A DNA stretch of 64,000 nucleotides from Parvibaculum sp049651025 (GTDB lineage: Bacteria; Pseudomonadota; Alphaproteobacteria; Parvibaculales; Parvibaculaceae), in assembly GCF_049651025.1 (NCBI RefSeq), contig NZ_JBASBH010000077.1:1-64000 (forward strand), in the 5' to 3' direction. Every line of letters starts with the position of its first letter. The first letter of the stretch is position 1. Below, in pieces: positions 11,799-20,906 of the stretch. The position numbers and the translations under genes are program-made. The notes below the pieces were generated by a model. That model did not search any database. It had not been told where the DNA came from and was given only the letters and a program-made list of their open reading frames with translations.

Positions 11799-12721
11799 AC
11801 ACCCGCAAGCATGTCGCCGTTCTCAAGGGTGGTTGGTCGCCGGAGCGTGACGTCAGCCTGTCGACGGGCCGCGGCTGCGCCGATGCGCTGCGCCAGAGCG
11901 GTTATCGCGTCACCGAAATCGATGCGGCGCGCGATCTTGCCGATCAGCTTTTGAAGATCAAACCGGACGTCGTTTTCAACGCCCTTCATGGCCGCTGGGG
12001 CGAGGATGGCTGCGTACAAGGATTGCTCGAAATCCTCAATATTCCGTATACACATTCCGGCGTTCTGGCGTCGTCGCTTGCCATGCACAAGGAACGCGCC
12101 AAGGCGATCTTCAGCGCCGCGGGTCTGCCGGTCGCCGAGAGCATTGTCGTGCCGCGCGAGCAGGCGGCGCATGGGCATGTGATGGAGCCGCCCTATGTCA
12201 TCAAGCCGATCAATCAGGGCTCGTCGGTTGGCGTGTTCATCGTTCGTCAGGGCGACAATCGGCCGCCCGTTGAACTGACGTCGCCTGACTGGAACCTCGG
12301 CGACGAGGTGATGGTGGAGCGTTACATCGCCGGGCGCGAGTTGAGCTGCGCCGTGATGGGCGATGAGGCGCTTGGTGTTGTCGACATTATCGCCAATACG
12401 CAATTTTACGATTACGAGGCGAAATACGCCGCCGGTGGTTCGCGTCACGATGTGCCCGCGAAGATCAGCGCGGAAGATTATGCCGAAGTGCAGCGCGTAT
12501 CGCTTGCCGCGCATCGTGCGCTGGGTTGCCGGGGTGTCAGCCGCGCCGATTTCCGCTTTGACGATACGCGGGTGGGCAAGCCCGAACTCATTCTGCTCGA
12601 AGTCAACACACAGCCCGGCATGACGCCGACGTCGCTGGTGCCGGAGCTTGCAAATCTCGCGGGCTATTCATACGCCGAACTGGTGAGCTGGATGGTGGAG
12701 GAAGCATCATGCGATCGGTAA
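11795..12721 (+). CDS. ddl: D-alanine:D-alanine ligase Ddl
   Basis: ATP-grasp enzyme that makes the D-Ala-D-Ala dipeptide used by MurF. 308 aa from ATG 11795, which forms a 4-nt overlap with the murB stop; an upstream extension in the same frame has no ribosome site. Motifs: KGGWSPERDVSLSTG at the N-terminus, HGRWGEDGCVQG, the ATP-grasp segment YVIKPINQGSSVGV, and the C-terminal metal-binding EVNTQPGMTPTSL. The tail overlaps ftsQ by 13 nt. Confidence 0.96.
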   Translation: MNTRKHVAVLKGGWSPERDVSLSTGRGCADALRQSGYRVTEIDAARDLADQLLKIKPDVVFNALHGRWGEDGCVQGLLEILNIPYTHSGVLASSLAMHKERAKAIFSAAGLPVAESIVVPREQAAHGHVMEPPYVIKPINQGSSVGVFIVRQGDNRPPVELTSPDWNLGDEVMVERYIAGRELSCAVMGDEALGVVDIIANTQFYDYEAKYAAGGSRHDVPAKISAEDYAEVQRVSLAAHRALGCRGVSRADFRFDDTRVGKPELILLEVNTQPGMTPTSLVPELANLAGYSYAELVSWMVEEASCDR

Positions 12722-13791
12722 GCGGGGGCAATCGCAGCCGGGTAGCGTCGCGCACGGGGGTTCGCGCGGTGCCTGCAACGAGCAAGAAGAAGCCTGCGAC
12801 GAAAATCGCGCCCGGGCGTCGGCGCAATGCGCCCGTCGAGCGCGGTTTCGGCCGGCGTTCGACGCGACCGACATCGGCGGTGATGCGCTGGCTTGAGGAT
12901 GTGCGAGAAGGCTCTTTCGGCATGCAGCCTTTCAAGGTAGCAACGATTGCGCTGATCGCCGCCGTTGGCCTTTATGGATTGTTCGTGGGCGGCCATGTCG
13001 CGGCGGCGGGCAATGAAGTTGCCAATCGCGCAAACAAGGTGCTCGCGCTGGCAGGCTTCAGCATCGATGACGTCACGGTTTCGGGTCGCTCGCATGCGGA
13101 TTCGCAGCAGCTTCTCGCCGCGCTCGGCATCAAGCGCGGTGATCCGATTTTCGGCTTCGACACGGAGGCCGCGCGTCAGCGCGTCGAGCGGGTCGATTGG
13201 GTGAAGTCGGCGACCGTCACGCGCCTTTTGCCTGACGCGATCCGCATCGATATTGTCGAGCGCAAGCCTTTCGCGGTCTGGCAGCGCGGCGGCGCCTTGT
13301 CCGTCGTCGATTCGAGCGGGCGTCCGATCACCGACGAGAATGTTCAGGCTTATGCGAACCTTCCTTTCATCGTCGGTTTCGGCGGCGCGCGCGAAGCTGA
13401 AGATATCCTTACCCTGATGGCGCAGGCCCAGCCGCAGCTTCTGTCCCGTGTCCGCGCCTTTGTGCGGGTCGGGTCGCGGCGCTGGAATCTGCGCCTTGAA
13501 AATGGCGTCGATGTGAAGCTGCCGGAGGTTGGCATCGAAAAAGCGTTGGCCGACATCGTGGCGCTTGATGCCGCCTACAAGATTTTTTCGCGCGACATCG
13601 AGTCGGTCGATCTGCGTCTTCCTGACCGTGTGTCGGTGGCGCTGACGCCGGAAGCGGCGGGAGAGCGCGGCGGCGCGCTCGCGGCGAAGATCAGCGCGCC
13701 TGGCGGCAAGACGATGGGCGGCGTCAGGAATGTGAATGGAGTAGCCGGTCCTGCGAAGGTCGGCTCGGTGAGTGCCGGGGGCAATACATGA
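12709..13791 (+). CDS. ftsQ: Cell division protein FtsQ
   Basis: Bitopic inner-membrane divisome protein that links FtsZ-associated proteins to FtsW and FtsI. 360 aa, longer than the roughly 276 aa of E. coli because of a basic, Arg/Lys/Pro-rich cytoplasmic N-terminus of about 70 residues and a Gly/Ala-rich periplasmic tail. A single membrane segment spans residues about 75-97, followed by a POTRA domain (about 117-187; VTVSGRSHAD at its start) and the FtsQ/DivIB beta domain. It overlaps ddl by 13 nt and ftsA by 4 nt. Confidence 0.93.
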   Translation: MRSVSGGNRSRVASRTGVRAVPATSKKKPATKIAPGRRRNAPVERGFGRRSTRPTSAVMRWLEDVREGSFGMQPFKVATIALIAAVGLYGLFVGGHVAAAGNEVANRANKVLALAGFSIDDVTVSGRSHADSQQLLAALGIKRGDPIFGFDTEAARQRVERVDWVKSATVTRLLPDAIRIDIVERKPFAVWQRGGALSVVDSSGRPITDENVQAYANLPFIVGFGGAREAEDILTLMAQAQPQLLSRVRAFVRVGSRRWNLRLENGVDVKLPEVGIEKALADIVALDAAYKIFSRDIESVDLRLPDRVSVALTPEAAGERGGALAAKISAPGGKTMGGVRNVNGVAGPAKVGSVSAGGNT

Positions 13792-15098
13792 ATATGGTCA
13801 GTCTGGGTTCCAAAGGCTTTCAGGGTCGTCCGGTCGCGGTGGGCCGCTCGGGCACGATTGCTGCGCTCGATGTGGGGTCGAGCAAGATTTCCTGCTTCAT
13901 CGCCAAGGTTGAGCCGGGGCGCACGAGCAACGGCCACGCGCCGGTGCGCGTCATCGGCATCGGCCATCAGGTGTCGCGCGGCATTCGCGCGGGTACGGTC
14001 GTCGATATGGATGCGGCTGAAGAGGCGATCCGCATCGCCGTCGACGCGGCGGAGCGGATGGCCGGCGTCACGATCAAGGACGTGGTTGTCGGCATCTCCG
14101 GCGGCGATCCGAAAAGCCAGACGGTTGGCGTCAAGGCGTCGGTGACGGGGCCGGAAGTGACGGATGCGGATTGCGCGCGTCTGATTTCCTATGCCCAGAG
14201 CAACTTCCAGCCTGAGGCACGCGACGTTCTTCACGCCATTCCGACCAATTACAGCATCGACGGCAGCCGGGGCTTGCGCGACCCGCGCGGCATGTTCGGC
14301 GAGAAGCTGGGCGTCGATGTTCACATGGTCAGTGGGCTGCGCGGTCCCTTGCGCAATCTGGAGCTTTGCATCGAGCGCTGCCATCTCTCGGTTTCGGGCA
14401 TTGCCGTCTCGCCTTATGCAAGCGGGCTTGCCTCGCTGGTCGAGGACGAAATGGACCTCGGGGTGGCCGTCATCGACATGGGCGGTGGCACGACATCGCT
14501 CGCCGTCTTCTTTGAAGGTGCGATGGTCTATTGCGATTCCGTGTCTATTGGCGGGAATCACATTACTAATGATATTGCGAGGGGACTTTCGACGCCGTTG
14601 GCGCATGCCGAGCGAATGAAGACGCTTTATGGCAGCGCGCTTGCGAGTCCGTCTGATGAGAGAGAGATGATCGACGTGCCGCAGGTGGGTGAGAGCGAAG
14701 CTGATTCGGCGAATCATATTCCGCGTTCAATGTTGACCGGAATTATTCAGCCGCGGCTCGAAGAGACGTTTGAGCTGGTGCGGGACCGTCTTGAGGCGAG
14801 CGGCTATGGCCGTGTCGCCGGTCGGCGCGTCGTGTTGACGGGCGGAGCAAGTCAGATGAATGGCGCGCGCGAACTCGCGAGCCGGATGCTCGACAAGCAG
14901 GTCCGCGTCGGTCAGCCGATCCGTCTGGTCGGCCTTGCCGAAGCGACAGGCGGCCCGGCGTTTTCCACATGCGCCGGTCTTCTCGCATATGCACAGATTT
15001 CTCCGCTCGAAATGGCTGGTGCCGATAGCGAGTCGGAGGGTGGCGCAGGCCGAGGCCAATTCCGCAAATTTGGTCGCTGGCTTAAGGAGAATTTCTGA
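13788..15098 (+). CDS. ftsA: Cell division protein FtsA
   Basis: Actin-like ATPase that tethers FtsZ filaments to the membrane. 436 aa. The phosphate-1 loop DVGSSK is at residues 28-33; the phosphate-2 segment VIDMGGGTTSLAVF and the adenosine loop VVLTGGASQM follow. The C-terminal FRKFGRWLKENF is a short amphipathic helix suited to membrane targeting. ATG 13788 overlaps ftsQ by 4 nt. The last codons contain AAGGAG (15084-15089), well placed as a ribosome site for an ORF beginning on the stop codon. Confidence 0.96.
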   Translation: MNMVSLGSKGFQGRPVAVGRSGTIAALDVGSSKISCFIAKVEPGRTSNGHAPVRVIGIGHQVSRGIRAGTVVDMDAAEEAIRIAVDAAERMAGVTIKDVVVGISGGDPKSQTVGVKASVTGPEVTDADCARLISYAQSNFQPEARDVLHAIPTNYSIDGSRGLRDPRGMFGEKLGVDVHMVSGLRGPLRNLELCIERCHLSVSGIAVSPYASGLASLVEDEMDLGVAVIDMGGGTTSLAVFFEGAMVYCDSVSIGGNHITNDIARGLSTPLAHAERMKTLYGSALASPSDEREMIDVPQVGESEADSANHIPRSMLTGIIQPRLEETFELVRDRLEASGYGRVAGRRVVLTGGASQMNGARELASRMLDKQVRVGQPIRLVGLAEATGGPAFSTCAGLLAYAQISPLEMAGADSESEGGAGRGQFRKFGRWLKENF

Positions 15099-15250
15099 TG
15101 GCGGCTTTGAGAGATCTCACTGCCCGCCATGAAAGCGGGGCGTTCGAAGGGGCAAAGAGCCGATGGCGACTCGGGTGGTTGGCCGCGCCGCCCGGTCAGA
15201 CGGCATCACGAACCCCGAATTTCCAATTTGTTTCCAGGAGGCCAAGATGA
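15098..15250 (+). CDS. Small ORF (50 aa) bridging ftsA and ftsZ; possible coupling or leader peptide
   Basis: The ATG at 15098 shares one base with the ftsA stop (TGATG) and the TGA ends inside the ftsZ start codon (ATGA at 15247-15250). AAGGAG lies 8 nt upstream of the ATG. The product would begin MAALRDLTARHES and end FVSRRPR: basic, with no membrane segment or family I recognise. The same overlap geometry is used by the real genes around it. What counts against it: ftsZ has its own strong AGGAGG, and the amino-acid composition is unremarkable. It could be translated only to keep ribosomes moving into ftsZ, or be chance. Confidence 0.4.
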   Translation: MAALRDLTARHESGAFEGAKSRWRLGWLAAPPGQTASRTPNFQFVSRRPR

Positions 15251-16911
15251 GCATCAAATTAACGGTACCGCAGGCGAAGGAACTGAAGCCCAGGATCACC
15301 GTGTTTGGCGTCGGCGGTGCGGGTGGCAACGCAGTCAATAACATGATCGAGTCCGGTCTCGACGGTGTCGAGTTCGTCGTTGCCAATACCGACGCGCAGG
15401 CTCTGTCGCTTTCGTCGGCTGAACGGCGCATTCAGCTTGGCGCTTCGATCACCGAAGGTCTGGGTGCAGGGTCGCGTCCGGAAGTCGGTTGCGCAGCTGC
15501 CGAAGAGGCGCTCAGCGAGATCGTTGAGCAGATTCACGGCGCTCACATGGTGTTCATCACCGCCGGCATGGGCGGTGGCACGGGCACAGGCGCCGCTCCC
15601 GTGATTGCACGCGCAGCTCGCGAGCAGGGTATCCTGACCGTCGGCGTGGTGACGAAGCCGTTCCAGTTTGAAGGCTCGCGCCGCATGCGTCTTGCCGAAG
15701 AGGGCATTCGCGATCTTCAGCAGTATGTCGATACGCTGATCATCATCCCGAACCAGAACCTCTTCCGGGTTGCGAACGAGAACACGACCTTTGCGGACGC
15801 GTTCTCCATGGCCGACCAGGTTCTGCATTCCGGCGTTGCGGGCATCACCGACCTCATGATGAAGCCCGGCCTCATCAATCTCGACTTCGCAGACGTGCGT
15901 ACTGTGATGAACGAGATGGGCAAGGCCATGATGGGCACCGGCGAAGCTTCCGGCGAGAAGCGCGCGATCGAGGCTGCCGAAGCCGCGATCTCGAACCCGC
16001 TGCTCGACGAAGTGTCGATGAGGGGCGCACGCGGCGTTCTCATCAACATCACCGGCGGCATGGACCTCACTCTTTATGAGGTCGATGAAGCGGCAAACCG
16101 CATCCGTTCGGAAGTCGATCCCGAGGCGAATATCATTGTCGGCTCGACCTTCGATCCGGCGATGGACGGCCGCATGCGTGTGTCCGTGGTCGCTACCGGC
16201 ATCGACAATGAAGAGCGCGCGCAGCAGCCGACGAATGAGTCCGCCAAGCTCGCGAAAGTCATCACCGCCGAGCGGAATCTTCCGCCTCGCGCCGCCGCGA
16301 CCTTCGCGTCGGCACGCCCGGCAACTCCGGTTCGTCAGGTCGAAGTGGCCGAACAGCGGGTTGCCGCTCCGGCCGCCGTCGAGTTCGAGCAGCCGTCCTT
16401 CGAGCATGTGGAGCATCCGGCAGCGCGTGCCGGTGGTTTCGATCCGCGCGAATATGAAGCGGAAGTGATCATCCACAAGCCCGAACAGCGCCAGCAGCAA
16501 GCTGCAATGCGCGACGAGCCCGTGGTTCGTGCGGATGCCGTTCTTGCCGAGCCCAAGGCACGGCCGTTCATTCCGGGCGATCTCGATCGCGTGCAGCCGG
16601 CGAAGGGCGGCGAGACGCCGGCTTTCCTTGGCAACCGTGCTGTGCCTGTCGCGCAGTCGCGCATGCCGAAGCGTGGTCCGACCTTCTTTGAACGTCTGAC
16701 CGGTGGTCGTCGTCGCGTCGAGGAGCCGGCAGCGAGCCCGGCGCGTCGTGAGCCGATGGTTGCCCGCGAGCCTCGTCCCCAGGTGGAGACGCCGAAGCCC
16801 GCGACGAATGCACCGAGCCTGACGCCTTCCGCCGAAGGAAGGCTGGTTCAGCCGTCCTTCGAGGAAGAGCAACTCGAGATCCCGACATTCCTGCGGCGCC
16901 AGGCTAACTGA
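15247..16911 (+). CDS. ftsZ: Cell division GTPase FtsZ
   Basis: Tubulin-like GTPase that forms the Z-ring. 554 aa, long because of a Pro/Ala/Glu-rich disordered linker of about 200 residues between the GTPase body and the tail, as in many alphaproteobacteria. The tubulin signature GGGTGTG is at residues 109-115, and the conserved C-terminal peptide EIPTFLRRQAN binds FtsA and other partners. The start is ATG 15247, 5 nt after a strong AGGAGG (15236-15241); the frame is open further upstream but without protein-like sequence. A terminator-like hairpin follows the gene. Confidence 0.97.
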   Translation: MSIKLTVPQAKELKPRITVFGVGGAGGNAVNNMIESGLDGVEFVVANTDAQALSLSSAERRIQLGASITEGLGAGSRPEVGCAAAEEALSEIVEQIHGAHMVFITAGMGGGTGTGAAPVIARAAREQGILTVGVVTKPFQFEGSRRMRLAEEGIRDLQQYVDTLIIIPNQNLFRVANENTTFADAFSMADQVLHSGVAGITDLMMKPGLINLDFADVRTVMNEMGKAMMGTGEASGEKRAIEAAEAAISNPLLDEVSMRGARGVLINITGGMDLTLYEVDEAANRIRSEVDPEANIIVGSTFDPAMDGRMRVSVVATGIDNEERAQQPTNESAKLAKVITAERNLPPRAAATFASARPATPVRQVEVAEQRVAAPAAVEFEQPSFEHVEHPAARAGGFDPREYEAEVIIHKPEQRQQQAAMRDEPVVRADAVLAEPKARPFIPGDLDRVQPAKGGETPAFLGNRAVPVAQSRMPKRGPTFFERLTGGRRRVEEPAASPARREPMVAREPRPQVETPKPATNAPSLTPSAEGRLVQPSFEEEQLEIPTFLRRQAN

Positions 16912-16950
16912 CGCTGCATTAGAGATGCGCCCTGCGGGGGGCGCCGCTGC

Positions 16951-17001
16951 AAACCTCGTCTACTCGGAACGCGCATCCGGGTGGGCGAGGTTTCGCTTTT
17001 T
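16951..17001 (+). terminator. Probable rho-independent terminator after ftsZ
   Basis: AAACCTCG (16951-16958) pairs with CGAGGTTT (16986-16993), and the T-rich CGCTTTTTAT follows. The loop is long (27 nt) and may fold internally. A second small hairpin, GCGCCC/GGGCGC, lies just upstream at 16928-16944. Together they probably end the dcw transcript before lpxC. Confidence 0.6.
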
Positions 17002-17145
17002 ATATCAATGACTTATGAGATCTTTCGAATGGTAACAATTTGAAAGAAAGCGTGTTTTGTGAGTGCCTTGGCCGGCTGGTAGAAAGCATCTGTAGAAAAA
17101 TTGGCAAAGGATAATTCGGTGCGCAGGACAGAGTTCGACACAGTC

Positions 17146-18114
17146 ATGCTGGACGAAGCGCGGGCACATCGCCGCGAGCGTGCCGGTCGTGCTGTGGCCT
17201 GTCCGCAGACGACACTGAATGCGCCGATCGTCCTTGAAGGCGTGGGGCTCCATACCGGCCGCATGATCCGCATGGATATGCATCCGGCAGGTGCGGGTTT
17301 CGGCATTGTCTTTCGTCGTACCGATCTCGATGACGCAGCGGCTGATGTCACGGATATTCCCGCGCGCTACGATCACGTCGGCGACACGATGCTCTCGACC
17401 GTCATCTGCAATCAGGCGGGCACTTCGGTCGGCACTGTCGAGCATCTGATGGCGGCTCTGTCGGGTCTTGGCGTCGATAATGTCTTCATAGAGATCAACG
17501 GGCCTGAGATTCCTGTCATGGATGGCAGTTCGCAGGTTTTTGTCGAGACGATCGAGGCAATTGGCCTGAAGCCGCTCAATGCATCGCGCCGCGCCATTCG
17601 CATTCTGAAGCCCGTCGTGGTGGAGGATGGCCTGAAGAGGGCTGCTCTGCTCCCCGACGAAGGGTTCAAGCTCGCCTTCGAGATCGATTTCGACAATCCG
17701 GTGATCGGCCGTCAGACCATCGAGGCTGATTTCCACGATCCGGCTTTTGGCGATGAAATTCTTCGCGCCCGCACCTTCGGCCTCCTCAAGGATGTCGAAG
17801 CGATGTGGAAGGCGGGTCTCGGTCTTGGCGGTTCGCTCGAAAATACCGTCGTTGTCGATGGTGACCGGGTCCTGAACGAAGAGGGCCTGCGCTTCGACAA
17901 TGAATTTGTCCGCCACAAGGTGCTCGACGCTGTCGGCGATCTGGCGCTTGCTGGCGCGCCGCTGATTGGCCGCTATGAGGGTCTGCGGGCAGGCCATGCC
18001 ATGAACAACCGCGTTTTGCGGGCATTGTTTGCGGACAAGTCGGCCTGGGAGATTGTCGAGCTTGGGACGCCGATGGCTGAGCCCCGGCGCGCCATGGCTG
18101 TTCCTGCCGAATAA
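17146..18114 (+). CDS. lpxC: UDP-3-O-acyl-N-acetylglucosamine deacetylase LpxC
   Basis: Zinc-dependent deacetylase, the committed step of lipid A synthesis. 322 aa from ATG 17146. Family motifs: LEGVGLHTG at the N-terminus, EHLMAALSGLGVDN with the first zinc-binding His, GPEIPVMDGSS, and HKVLDAVGDLAL with the remaining metal ligands (HxxxD), then GLRAGHAMNN. The start is uncertain: TTG 17101 and GTG 17119 are in frame upstream, none with a clear ribosome site, and homologues begin close to the TLNAPIVLEG segment. LpxC directly after ftsZ is a common arrangement. Confidence 0.95.
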   Translation: MLDEARAHRRERAGRAVACPQTTLNAPIVLEGVGLHTGRMIRMDMHPAGAGFGIVFRRTDLDDAAADVTDIPARYDHVGDTMLSTVICNQAGTSVGTVEHLMAALSGLGVDNVFIEINGPEIPVMDGSSQVFVETIEAIGLKPLNASRRAIRILKPVVVEDGLKRAALLPDEGFKLAFEIDFDNPVIGRQTIEADFHDPAFGDEILRARTFGLLKDVEAMWKAGLGLGGSLENTVVVDGDRVLNEEGLRFDNEFVRHKVLDAVGDLALAGAPLIGRYEGLRAGHAMNNRVLRALFADKSAWEIVELGTPMAEPRRAMAVPAE

Positions 18115-18305
18115 GTCTGTTAGCGGCGCCAATCGCTATATCCCAGAAATCCCCTTGGTTTTCTATCGGCTACGACAAACCTGTTTTCAGGTCTTCTCGC
18201 TATGGTTTCCTGCGTCAGTTTGAGCTAGAACGTGCTCTGGCGCGGGGGTGCCGGCTGAACGCGCCGGGGCCTTGTCACGCTCCCGGAATCGCTATGATAT
18301 GGCCT

Positions 18306-18324
18306 CGTTCCGATGGTTGGAACG
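18306..18324. repeat. Inverted repeat upstream of bamD
   Basis: CGTTCC and GGAACG are separated by 7 nt, 24 nt before the bamD start. It could be an operator or a 5' UTR hairpin. The rest of the 18115-18347 interval holds no gene I can support; GGCGCG/CGCGCC pairing near 18239-18265 could form another hairpin. Confidence 0.3.
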
Positions 18325-18347
18325 GTTCTGCCGGGTGACCGTTGGAA

Positions 18348-19217
18348 ATGGACTTTGCCGGCATGAGTGAGGCCAAGCTGCTTACCCCGCATATTCAGGT
18401 TGAACGTTTGCGCGCTGCATTGTTTGGCGTGCTCATTGTTGGGTCGCTCGCATTTATCGGCGGTTGCTCGTCCGATGCGGAGGTGCCCTACGAGGAGCGC
18501 CCTGTCGAGCAGATCTATAACAAGGCAATGGATCTGCTGGCTGACGGCAGCTACCAGAAGGCGGCTGCGGAATTCGACGAAGTCGAACGCCAGCATCCCT
18601 ATTCGGTGTGGGCGCGGCGCGCGACGCTGATGTCTGCTTATGCGCATTACAAGGTCAATGAATACGACGATGCGATCCTGACCGCGCAGCGCTACATCTC
18701 GCTGCATCCCGGCAGCAAGGAAGTCTCCTACGCCTATTATCTCGTCGCGCTTTGCTATTACGAGCAGATTTCCGACGTGGGCCGCGATCAACAGATGACG
18801 CAGAACGCGCTCGCGTCCCTGACGGCTGTGATCCAGCGCTTTCCGCAGAGCGAATATGCGCGCGACGCCCGTCTCAAATTCGACCTGACGCGCGACCATC
18901 TCGGCGGCAAAGAGATGGAGATCGGTCGCTATTACCTGAAGAAGCACGACTACATCGCGGCGATCAATCGCTTCCGCGTTGTCGTCGAGCAATATCAGAC
19001 GACGACACATACGCCGGAAGCACTGCACCGGCTGGTCGAAGCCTATCTGTCGCTTGGCATCAAGAGTGAAGCGCAGACGGCGGCGGCTATCCTCGGCTAC
19101 AATTATCCGGGTAGCGACTGGTATCAGGACAGCTATGGGCTCCTCGCGGGTCAGGGCCTCAAGCCCGAGGAAAACAAAGAATCCTGGATCAGCAAGGCCT
19201 GGCACACCGTCTTCTAG
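18348..19217 (+). CDS. bamD: Outer membrane assembly lipoprotein BamD
   Basis: Periplasm-facing lipoprotein of the BAM complex that inserts beta-barrel proteins into the outer membrane. 289 aa from ATG 18348; ATG 18363 is an alternative. A lipoprotein signal ends in the lipobox FIGGC (Cys40), followed by tetratricopeptide-type helical repeats starting PVEQIYNKAMDLLADGSY, typical of BamD/YfiO. The aromatic-rich repeats (YSVWARRATLMSAYAHYK, YVSYAYYLVALCYYEQ-like) fit the family. It lies between lpxC and recN, the standard order in rhizobial relatives. Confidence 0.94.
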   Translation: MDFAGMSEAKLLTPHIQVERLRAALFGVLIVGSLAFIGGCSSDAEVPYEERPVEQIYNKAMDLLADGSYQKAAAEFDEVERQHPYSVWARRATLMSAYAHYKVNEYDDAILTAQRYISLHPGSKEVSYAYYLVALCYYEQISDVGRDQQMTQNALASLTAVIQRFPQSEYARDARLKFDLTRDHLGGKEMEIGRYYLKKHDYIAAINRFRVVVEQYQTTTHTPEALHRLVEAYLSLGIKSEAQTAAAILGYNYPGSDWYQDSYGLLAGQGLKPEENKESWISKAWHTVF

Positions 19218-19229
19218 AAGCGTGTCCAT

Positions 19230-20906
19230 ATGCTCGCTGCGCTGTCGATCCGCGACATTGTACTCATCGATAGGCTCGAGCTTGCGCTCGCGTCCGGCCT
19301 CTGTGCGCTGACCGGCGAGACGGGCGCGGGTAAATCCATTCTTCTGGATGCGCTTGGGCTTGCCATCGGCGGTCGCGCCGATGCGGGGCTTGTCGGCCAG
19401 GCGGCGGAGCAGGGCAGCGTCACCGCTGTTTTCGATGTGCCGCTTGCGCATCCGGCCCGCGCCATTCTCAAGGAAAATGGGCTCGACGGTGAAGGCGACC
19501 TCATTCTTCGCCGTATTCAGGCGAAGGACGGGCGCACCCGCGCTTTCATCAACGATCAGCCTGTCAGCATCGGCTTGCTCCGCCAGATCGGCGACGAGCT
19601 CGTCGAAATCCACGGGCAGCATGATGAGCGCGGGCTGCTCGATGCGTCGGGTCATCGCGCGTTGCTCGATCTTTTTGGCGGGCTTGAGGGCAAGGCTCTC
19701 GATGTGCGCCGGCTTTGGGCTGCAGCCGCCGAAGCTCGAACTGCATTCACCGAACACGAAGCATTGCTTGCCCGAGCGCGCGCGGAGCAGGATTATTTGC
19801 GCCACGTCGTCGGTGAGCTTGATGAGCTTTCGCCGGAGCCGGGCGAAGAAACAAAGCTTGCCGAAGAGCGCATCCTGATGATGCATTCGGAGAAGATTGC
19901 TGCCGATCTCATCGAAGCGCAGGATGCGTTGGCCGGGAATGGCGGGCTCGAGGCGCGCCTTGCGCAGGCCATGCGGCGGCTTTCGCGCGCTGCCGAACAG
20001 GTGGGCGGGCGGCTCGATGCCTCGATTGCAGCGCTAGACCGGACGCTTGTCGAGGCCGCCGAGGCGCGCGATGAGCTGGCGCGGGCGACACGGGCACTGG
20101 AGTTCGATCCGCAGCGGCTCGAGCGCGCCGAGACGCGCCTCTTCGCGCTGAGGGCCGCAGCGCGCAAGCACAATGTCACCGTCGATAATCTCGCGGCGCT
20201 TGCGGACAAGTTCAGAAATGAACTCGCGGATATTGAAGGCGGCGAGGCAAAGCTCGCGGCATTGAAACAGACGGCTGATGAGGCGCGTGCTGCCTATCTC
20301 AAGGTTGCCGAAGCGCTTTCCGCATCGCGTATCAAGGCGGCAGCGAAGCTCGACCAGGAAGTGATGCGTGAGCTGAAGCCGCTGAAGCTCGACAAGGCGA
20401 CGTTCAAGACATCGGTTGAGCAGTTGGCGCCGGAAAATGCCGGGCCGGACGGTCTCGACCGGGTTTCGTTTCTGATCTCGACCAATCCCGGCGCGCCGCT
20501 AGGCTCGCTCATCAAGATCGCTTCGGGCGGTGAGCTGTCGCGCTTTGTGCTGGCGCTCAAGGTGGCGCTTGCTTCGCAGGGCAGCGCGGCGACGCTTATT
20601 TTTGACGAGGTCGATGCCGGTGTCGGTGGCGCCGTGGCCGAGGCCGTTGGGCTTCGTCTTGCGGAATTGTCGAAAGTGGCGCAGGTACTGGTCGTCACGC
20701 ATTCGCCGCAGGTGGCCGCGCGCGCGCAGCATCACTTGCGTATTTCCAAAAGCGAGAAAAAGGCGAAAGATGCGCGCGTCGCCACGCGTGTCGATGTTCT
20801 CGACGCGCCGGAGCGGCGTGAGGAAATTGCGCGCATGCTCGCCGGTGCAACCGTTACAGATGAAGCGCGCGCGGCTGCGGGAAAGTTGATCGGGAGCCAG
20901 TCGTGA
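19230..20906 (+). CDS. recN: DNA repair protein RecN
   Basis: SMC-like ATPase in double-strand break repair. 558 aa. The N-terminal Walker A GETGAGKS is at residues 29-36. A central coiled-coil region is rich in Ala, Glu, Leu and Arg, and the C-terminal half has the ABC signature SGGELSRF and Walker B LIFDEVDAGVGG. ATG 19230 follows bamD after 12 nt, so the two are probably cotranscribed. I found no alphaproteobacterial SOS box (GTTC-N7-GTTC) just upstream. It overlaps ligA by 4 nt (GTGA). Confidence 0.95.
   Translation: MLAALSIRDIVLIDRLELALASGLCALTGETGAGKSILLDALGLAIGGRADAGLVGQAAEQGSVTAVFDVPLAHPARAILKENGLDGEGDLILRRIQAKDGRTRAFINDQPVSIGLLRQIGDELVEIHGQHDERGLLDASGHRALLDLFGGLEGKALDVRRLWAAAAEARTAFTEHEALLARARAEQDYLRHVVGELDELSPEPGEETKLAEERILMMHSEKIAADLIEAQDALAGNGGLEARLAQAMRRLSRAAEQVGGRLDASIAALDRTLVEAAEARDELARATRALEFDPQRLERAETRLFALRAAARKHNVTVDNLAALADKFRNELADIEGGEAKLAALKQTADEARAAYLKVAEALSASRIKAAAKLDQEVMRELKPLKLDKATFKTSVEQLAPENAGPDGLDRVSFLISTNPGAPLGSLIKIASGGELSRFVLALKVALASQGSAATLIFDEVDAGVGGAVAEAVGLRLAELSKVAQVLVVTHSPQVAARAQHHLRISKSEKKAKDARVATRVDVLDAPERREEIARMLAGATVTDEARAAAGKLIGSQS

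Noticed and set aside
15163..15246. Longer N-terminus of FtsZ from ATG 15163
   Set aside because: The extra 28 residues are unlike FtsZ N-termini, and the AGGAGG at 15236 places the start at 15247.
15259..16872. 537-aa open frame on the minus strand across ftsZ
   Set aside because: Antisense shadow of ftsZ; no recognisable family and no ribosome site.
19150..19230. LexA/SOS box upstream of recN
   Set aside because: No GTTC-N7-GTTC match was found close to recN, which also seems to be cotranscribed with bamD.
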